A DNA stretch of 64,000 bases from Hyphomicrobiales bacterium (GTDB taxonomy: Bacteria > Pseudomonadota > Alphaproteobacteria > Rhizobiales > Rhizobiaceae): contig UBYX01000011.1 in assembly GCA_900469955.1 (NCBI GenBank), forward strand, positions 16,890 to 80,889. Reading direction: 5' to 3'. Shown here one piece after another: positions 58,946-64,000 of this stretch. The stretch's first letter is position 1. Each line of letters starts with the position of its first letter. The notes under the pieces were generated by a model that was not told the DNA's origin, did not search any database, and saw nothing but the letters and a program-made list of their open reading frames with translations. Both the position numbers and the translations under genes were made by a program.

Positions 58946-60262
58946 TCATTTCGGATCATGGGTTTCCATCACCGATCGCGGCCACTCGATCCGGATGCGC
59001 GCGCCCGCCTCTCCGCTGTCGCGATTGCCGAAGCGAATCGATGCCCCGGAGCGTTCGAGCAACGTCTTTGCGATGAAAAGCCCGAGTCCCAGGCCGCCCG
59101 CGCGCTCGTCTTCCCGCGGTCTCTTCGTCATATAGGGTTCGCCGATCCGGGAAAGAATATCCGGCGCGTAACCCTGGCCGTCATCTTCGATGGTGATCGC
59201 CACCTTTTCCGCATCATGCTCGACAGTGACGATAACCTTGCTTCTGGCGTAGTCGACGGCATTTTCGATCAGATTCCCGAGCCCGTAGATAATGCCGGCA
59301 TTGCGGCTGCCGATCGGCTCGCTCGCCCGGTCGTGCTTTTCGATGAGCTCAATCTGGATGCCGAACTGGCGGTGGGGCGCGACCACTTCTTCGACCAGGG
59401 AGGAGAGCGGCAGCCGGCGCATATGCTCCTCGCTTTCGGCGGAGAGCGAGGTGAGGCGGCGGAGGATGTCGCGGCATCGTTCGCTCTGGCTCCTGAGGAG
59501 CTGAACATCTTCGCGGAACCGATCGTTCTCCGAGAGCTCGCGCTCCATCTCCTTGGCGACGACGCTGATCGTGGCAAGCGGCGTGCCGAGTTCGTGAGCT
59601 GCCGCGGCTGCCAGTCCGTCGAGCTGCGAGAGATGCTTTTCCCGTTCCAGCACCAGTTCGGTCGCGGCCAGTGCGTCGGCGAGCAGCGTTGCTTCATGTG
59701 ATACCCGGTAAGCATAGAAGGCCGCGAACATCATCATCGAAGCGATCGAGCACCAGACGCCGAGCTGCATGACCGGCTGGATTCTCAGCGTTTCGCCCTC
59801 GTACCAGGGCACCGCATACGGAGAGAAGGCGATCACCGTGGTGCAGATCAATGCGAAGACGATCAACACCAGCGAATGGCGCAACGGCTGCGATGCAAAA
59901 GCGATGATGACCGGCACGCAGATCAGCGGCGCAAACGGATTGGCGAGCCCGCCGGTGATGAAAAGCAGCGCCGCCATCTGCAAGAGGTCGAAACCGAGCA
60001 GCGCCAGGGCCGCCTTTGGCCCCAGCCGATGCGTCTGCGGAAACCAGACGGACAGGATGAGGTTCGCAACGGCGAGCGCCCCGATCAGGATGGCTGCTTC
60101 CTTAAGAGGAAGCGGAAACTTCAGAAGCAGTCCGACGACCAGCACGGTGATCGTCTGGCCCGTGACCGCAAGCCAGCGAAGCCGCACAAGCGTTTGGAGC
60201 CGGATGCGGCGGCTCGAAGGGCCGAATTGCGCATAGCGCACCGAGGAACTGTCTAGACTCAA
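58946..60262 (-). CDS. actS: ActS/RegB/PrrB redox sensor kinase
   Basis: 438 residues. About six membrane segments lie between 30 and 190. The quinone-sensing loop GGLANPF is at 104-110, characteristic of RegB. Phospho-acceptor His223 is in AAAHELGTPLATI. Cys263 in SERCRDIL matches the redox-active cysteine of RegB. HATPase with DDGQGYAPDI and GGLGLGLFIAK. Partner of ActR downstream. Confidence 0.95.
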   Translation of the reverse strand: MSLDSSSVRYAQFGPSSRRIRLQTLVRLRWLAVTGQTITVLVVGLLLKFPLPLKEAAILIGALAVANLILSVWFPQTHRLGPKAALALLGFDLLQMAALLFITGGLANPFAPLICVPVIIAFASQPLRHSLVLIVFALICTTVIAFSPYAVPWYEGETLRIQPVMQLGVWCSIASMMMFAAFYAYRVSHEATLLADALAATELVLEREKHLSQLDGLAAAAAHELGTPLATISVVAKEMERELSENDRFREDVQLLRSQSERCRDILRRLTSLSAESEEHMRRLPLSSLVEEVVAPHRQFGIQIELIEKHDRASEPIGSRNAGIIYGLGNLIENAVDYARSKVIVTVEHDAEKVAITIEDDGQGYAPDILSRIGEPYMTKRPREDERAGGLGLGLFIAKTLLERSGASIRFGNRDSGEAGARIRIEWPRSVMETHDPK

Positions 60263-60347
60263 CGCCTGCCTCTGCTTTCCGGCAAATGCCGATAAATGGA
60301 GCCCGCTTCATAAACCGGCTCGACATCGGGTCGCAGGCGGCATTCTG

Positions 60348-62834
60348 TCACGTCCCCCGCGGTTTGGCACGTGTCGTCGGGAGAGCCTCCGAGGGATCTT
60401 CCGGCCAAGGGTGCCTCGGATATCGCCCGCGCATCTCGGCGCGCACATCTTTCCAGGACCCCGCCCAGAAGCCCGGGAGGTCACGGGTTGTCTGGATCGG
60501 CCGATGTGCCGGCGAAGTCAACTCCAGCAGCAGCGGCAGCCTTCCGCCCGCGACGGCCGGATGTTTCTTTAACCCGAAGAGCTCTTGCACGCGGATCGCC
60601 AGGACCGGCTCTTCGCCATCGTAGCGTATCGGATGACGCTGGCCTGTCGGCGCCTCGAAATGGGTCGGTGCCAGTTTACCGAGATCCTGTGCCGCCGCAT
60701 GAGGAATGAGGGAACGCAGCCCTTCCGAAAGACTTCCCGCCTCCACGGCATCGAGGCCGGAGGCATTGCCCTGGAACGGCACGAACCACTCGTCCAGCCG
60801 GGCGAGCAGCGCTTCGTCACTCACGTCGGGCCACGGCTCGCCGATCGTCCGATGCAGAAAGCCGATCCGTTCCCGAAACTGCGTCCCATCCCTGGAGAAC
60901 GGCAGAGCCTGCAGGCCGAGTTCGCGGACGCCATCGGCAAGCGCCTTGGCCGCATCCTCGCCACGGGGGCGCGGCAAAGGCTTTTCCTCGAAGATGACCG
61001 CACCGAGGCGCCTCACCTTACGGGCGCGCACCTGCCGGCTGGCGCGGTCGAAGAAACATTCATCCTTTTGCTCGATCGCGCCGGAAAGCTGATCTTCCAC
61101 ATCCGCCCGGGTAATTTCTGCCGCTGCGAGAATACGCCCTTGCGCGGCTCGACCGGTAAGATCGGCAATGACCAGCATCAGAGCCGAAGAAAGTCTTTCC
61201 GTTTCGGGCAGTTCCGCTCCACGACCGTTCGTCATGACGAAGCGCCCGCGGCCACCTCTCTGAAGGGCAACCCTGTCCGGATAGGCATGGAGAAGAAGGC
61301 GGCCGACAGGGGCTGTTTCGCTCGATCGCACGGCTTTCGGCAAATTGGACGCAATTCGATCTGCGAGCTTTCTTGCCGCTTCGGCCCGGTCGCCACGGTC
61401 GTTGCGGAAACGCCTCAGCCGTTCATCGAGATCGACATCGTTTCCTCCGAGCCCCTGTTCTGTAAGAAGCACGGCGAGCAGGCATGCCTGACGACCAAAA
61501 CCCTCTTCTGCCGCGGAAATCGCCATGGCGGAAAGCCGGGGCGGAAGAGCAAGCTCGCGCATCAGTCGCCCTTTTTCCGTCAGACCGCCTTGCTCATCGA
61601 GTGTACCGAGCTGGACCAGCAGTGTCTTTGCTTCCTTGAAGGCCGGCGCGGGCGGTGGATCGAGAAAGGCAAGTGCCGCGGGATCCTGTACCCCCCAATG
61701 GGCGAGGTCGAGTGCCAGGGCGGAAAGATCGCTTGCGAGGATCTGCGGTGGGGTGAAGGCTTGAAGCGCGGCCGTCTGGCCGGAATGCCAGAGCCGGATC
61801 GCGATCCCTGGCTCCGTGCGTCCGGCGCGTCCGGCACGCTGGTCGGCCGAGGCGCGCGAAACCCGCACGGTCTCCAGTCGCGTGATACCCGTCGCCGGCT
61901 CGAAGACCGGCAGTCGCTGAAGGCCGCTGTCGATGACGATCCGCACCCCGTCTATGGTGATGGACGTCTCCGCGATCGAGGTGGCGAGAACGATCTTGCG
62001 GCTGCCTGCCGGTGCCGGCCTGATCGCCAGGTCCTGTTCCCTCTGTCCAAGGTTTCCATAAAGCGGCACGACCGTGGTTTCCGGACCAAACCTCCCCTCG
62101 AGGCGCTCGACCGTGCGCAGGATCTCCGCCTGTCCCGGAAGAAAGGCGAGAATCGATCCAGCTTCCTCCTCATGCGCCTCGATGATGATGCGGGTCATGG
62201 CATCCTCGATTCGCTCGTTCGGCGCCCGGTCGCGATGCCGGATGTCGATTGGGAAGCTGCGGCCCTCGCTCTTGATTACCGGGGGATCGCCAAGCAATCC
62301 TGCGACGCGCTCGATGTCGAGCGTTGCCGACATGACCAGGATCCTCAGATCCTCGCGTAGCGCCGACTGGACGTCGAGCGCCAGCGCCAGTCCGAAATCC
62401 GCATCCAGCGAACGCTCGTGGAACTCGTCGAAGATGACCGCCGAAACGCCGGCAAGTTCCGGATCGTCGAGAATCATGCGGGCGAAAACGCCTTCGGTCA
62501 CCACCTCTATCCGGGTTCTCCGGGAAATCCGATTGTCGAGCCGCATGCGGTAGCCGACCCGGTCTCCAACCTGCTCCCCAAGCAGCGAGGCCATGCGCGA
62601 AGCGGCTGCCCGGGCGGCGAGCCGTCGCGGTTCGAGGAGGATGATCTTGCCGGTGCACCAGGCCTCTTCCAGCAATGCCAGCGGCACGAGCGTCGTTTTT
62701 CCGGCGCCGGGCGGCGCGGACAATACGGCCCGCGTGCCATTGGCGATGGCGCGGGTGATATTGTCGAGGACCTCGGTGACGGGGAGCTTTGGCAGATTTT
62801 TGATCACCGCTCCCTGCTCCTGCAATGCTGTCAT
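60348..62834 (-). CDS. hrpB: ATP-dependent helicase HrpB
   Basis: 828 residues of the DEAH family. Walker A APPGAGKTT is at 40-48, DEFH box at 136-139 in IFDEFHERS, SAT motif MSATLD near 184, and QRAGRAGRTEPG near 331. C-terminal HrpB-specific domain ends in GRYPRHPWPEDP. Its physiological role in rhizobia is unclear. The ATG shares one base with the stop of the cyclodeaminase-like gene, so the two are co-translated. Confidence 0.95.
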   Translation of the reverse strand: MTALQEQGAVIKNLPKLPVTEVLDNITRAIANGTRAVLSAPPGAGKTTLVPLALLEEAWCTGKIILLEPRRLAARAAASRMASLLGEQVGDRVGYRMRLDNRISRRTRIEVVTEGVFARMILDDPELAGVSAVIFDEFHERSLDADFGLALALDVQSALREDLRILVMSATLDIERVAGLLGDPPVIKSEGRSFPIDIRHRDRAPNERIEDAMTRIIIEAHEEEAGSILAFLPGQAEILRTVERLEGRFGPETTVVPLYGNLGQREQDLAIRPAPAGSRKIVLATSIAETSITIDGVRIVIDSGLQRLPVFEPATGITRLETVRVSRASADQRAGRAGRTEPGIAIRLWHSGQTAALQAFTPPQILASDLSALALDLAHWGVQDPAALAFLDPPPAPAFKEAKTLLVQLGTLDEQGGLTEKGRLMRELALPPRLSAMAISAAEEGFGRQACLLAVLLTEQGLGGNDVDLDERLRRFRNDRGDRAEAARKLADRIASNLPKAVRSSETAPVGRLLLHAYPDRVALQRGGRGRFVMTNGRGAELPETERLSSALMLVIADLTGRAAQGRILAAAEITRADVEDQLSGAIEQKDECFFDRASRQVRARKVRRLGAVIFEEKPLPRPRGEDAAKALADGVRELGLQALPFSRDGTQFRERIGFLHRTIGEPWPDVSDEALLARLDEWFVPFQGNASGLDAVEAGSLSEGLRSLIPHAAAQDLGKLAPTHFEAPTGQRHPIRYDGEEPVLAIRVQELFGLKKHPAVAGGRLPLLLELTSPAHRPIQTTRDLPGFWAGSWKDVRAEMRGRYPRHPWPEDPSEALPTTRAKPRGT

Positions 62835-63787
62835 CAGCCGGACACTTGGCCGCTGGCATGGCGATAGGCAAGGATTGCGCCCGCCAGATCCTCAAGGGCT
62901 GCGCCCACCGATTTGAAAAGCGTGATCTCATCGGCGCCGCCACGGCCTGGATGCCTTCCATGCACCAGATCAGCAAGCTCTGCTTTGATGTCGTCCCGCG
63001 TGAGAACGCCGCTCTGAAGTGGCTGTACGATGTCGCCCCCCTCCTTCATTGCGCCGGCTCGGGTATCGACGAACACGGAGGAGCGCCGCACGGCCTCGTC
63101 GTCGCTTTCGCGCATGCTGGGCTTGAACGCGCCGACGAGGTCGAGATGCGCGCCGGGCTTCAGCCACTCGCCTCGGATCAGCGGCTCACTCGACAGCGTC
63201 GCGCAGGAGACGATGTCTGCCCGGCGCACCGCTTCGGCAAGGTCATCGACGATCAAGACATCGATGCCGAGCGCCCTTGCCTGCCCGACTGTCTCCTCAG
63301 CCTTGCTTCGGTTGCGGCCCCAGATGGAAAAGCGCTTCAGGGGACGGGTTATCGCATGCGCTTGCATGAGATTGAGCGACAGTCGCCCGGTGCCGACCAT
63401 CAGCATGGTCTCCGCATGCGGGGAGGCGAGATATCTGGCGGCAAGCGCCGACGTCGCAGCCGTACGTCGTGCGGTCAGCTCTCCTCCTTCCACGATCGCC
63501 AGCATCTCGCCGGTTTTGCCGGAGGACAGAAGATAGCGTCCGATGATCGTCGGAAGCGACCGCAGATGATTGTCGGGGAAGAGATTGAGGATCTTCACGC
63601 CGATATGGTCACCCGGCACCCAGGCGGGCATCAGCAGCATCACCGCAGTCGCCTCGCCCGGAACCTCCATATCGTGATGATGACGGACCGGCATCACGCA
63701 ATCGCTGCGGAACATTTGCTCGATGGCCTCTATCAATTCCCCCCAGGGAAGGGCGGCCCGCGTCTGTTCCTCGTTCAATACCAGCAT
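62834..63787 (-). CDS. Ornithine cyclodeaminase / mu-crystallin family protein
   Basis: 317 residues. N-terminal LNEEQTRAALPWGELIEAIEQMF and substrate-side HHDMEVPGEATAVMLLMPAW; then KILNLFPDN. Rossmann fold with MVGTGRLSLNL near 126-136, and a C-terminal VGAFKPSMRESDDEAV block. The family includes ornithine cyclodeaminase, alanine and other imine-related dehydrogenases; the substrate is not decidable here. The ATG at 63787 has GGAG 6 bases upstream. A TTG five codons earlier is also in frame. Confidence 0.9.
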   Translation of the reverse strand: MLVLNEEQTRAALPWGELIEAIEQMFRSDCVMPVRHHHDMEVPGEATAVMLLMPAWVPGDHIGVKILNLFPDNHLRSLPTIIGRYLLSSGKTGEMLAIVEGGELTARRTAATSALAARYLASPHAETMLMVGTGRLSLNLMQAHAITRPLKRFSIWGRNRSKAEETVGQARALGIDVLIVDDLAEAVRRADIVSCATLSSEPLIRGEWLKPGAHLDLVGAFKPSMRESDDEAVRRSSVFVDTRAGAMKEGGDIVQPLQSGVLTRDDIKAELADLVHGRHPGRGGADEITLFKSVGAALEDLAGAILAYRHASGQVSG

Positions 63788-63962
63788 GTCACACTCCAGC
63801 AACCAAAACTGCAGTCACACTAGCAATCGCAAATGGGGCGGTTAAAGCGCTTTTTTTGGAAACCGACGGCGGTCTTCTCGTTGATCTCTGCACGAACGGG
63901 CGGTGGAAACCCCTGAGTTTCCGGCTTTCCGAAGAAAAATGACATTTTTTTAAAAACGAGTG

Positions 63963-63992
63963 TTGACTTGTTTATGGGGGTGGATCTATAAA
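63963..63992 (+). promoter_or_regulatory. Near-consensus sigma-70 promoter at the window edge, rRNA-like
   Basis: -35 TTGACT (63963-63968) and -10 TATAAA (63987-63992) with an 18-base spacer, preceded by an A/T-rich stretch resembling an UP element (63939-63958). Strong promoters of this form drive ribosomal RNA operons in rhizobia. The 213-bp gap shows no other gene, so an rrn operon just beyond the window is the likely target. Confidence 0.6.
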
Positions 63993-64000
63993 CCGCCTCA

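Noticed and set aside
60585..62360. 591-codon plus-strand frame
   Set aside because: Antisense to hrpB; no motif.

Overview
This 64 kb window is a chromosomal core segment of an alphaproteobacterium of the order Rhizobiales, most probably family Rhizobiaceae (Agrobacterium/Rhizobium/Neorhizobium type). The evidence is the gene order hemE / DUF299 kinase regulator / maf / aroE / coaE / dnaQ / secB, the chvG-chvI-pckA block, actS-actR, mmcB, DUF2852/DUF1402 genes and the high GC content. I see no insertion sequence, prophage, CRISPR array or tRNA gene. It looks like vertically inherited, tightly packed sequence with many 4-base ATGA overlaps, and it lies around the chromosomal replication origin.

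Layout. (1) 1-1369: the 5' part of hemE (minus strand) and a 403-bp gap with DnaA-box-like sequences, the expected place of oriC. (2) 1370-4966: DUF299 regulator, maf, aroE, coaE, dnaQ; then secB and fxsA on the opposite strand. (3) 6230-11548: Tim44-like, mltA, smr and an XRE regulator as an overlapping operon, then gyrB. (4) 11549-16248: nitroreductase, FAH-family hydrolase, intracellular PHA depolymerase, DUF2852 protein, YgjP-like metalloprotease. (5) 16249-21942: a 641-bp gap, then trpF-trpB-trpA-accD-folC. (6) 22025-34004 (minus): divL, a tsaE-amgK fusion, murU, addB, addA, trxA, head to tail. (7) 34227-39664 (minus): chvI, chvG, hprK, EIIA-Man, HPr, ahcY. (8) 39992-42753: pckA, arfB, alkB. 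(9) 42784-47415 (minus): hisB, DUF2628, hisH, hisA, hisF, hisE, coaA. (10) 47593-56856: hslV, GNAT, hslU, DUF1402, cytochrome P450, solitary hydantoinase A, malate synthase G. (11) 56960-63787: L,D-transpeptidase, mmcB, actR, actS, hrpB and an ornithine-cyclodeaminase-like gene. The last 40 bases hold a near-consensus sigma-70 promoter resembling rhizobial rRNA promoters.

How the parts work together. oriC, gyrB, dnaQ and five parS-like 16-mers (2815, 11621, 11650, 15409, 41613) mark the replication and segregation centre. DivL, ChvG/ChvI and ActS/ActR are cell-cycle, envelope/acid and redox two-component regulators. AmgK plus MurU form the MurNAc-recycling shortcut. HPr, EIIA-Man and a short HprK form a carbohydrate-independent PTS regulatory branch beside chvGI. 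trpFBA and hisBHAFE are biosynthetic operons.

The most unusual signals are an inverted pair of parS-like sites at 11621-11665 enclosing a DnaA-box-like sequence, a repeated half-site array upstream of ahcY, the DivL kinase with tyrosine in place of the phospho-accepting histidine inside an operon with cell-wall recycling and recombination repair, and an AccD whose zinc-ribbon cysteines are mostly gone. I found no convincingly new multi-gene system; the novelty here is at the level of sites and gene arrangements.
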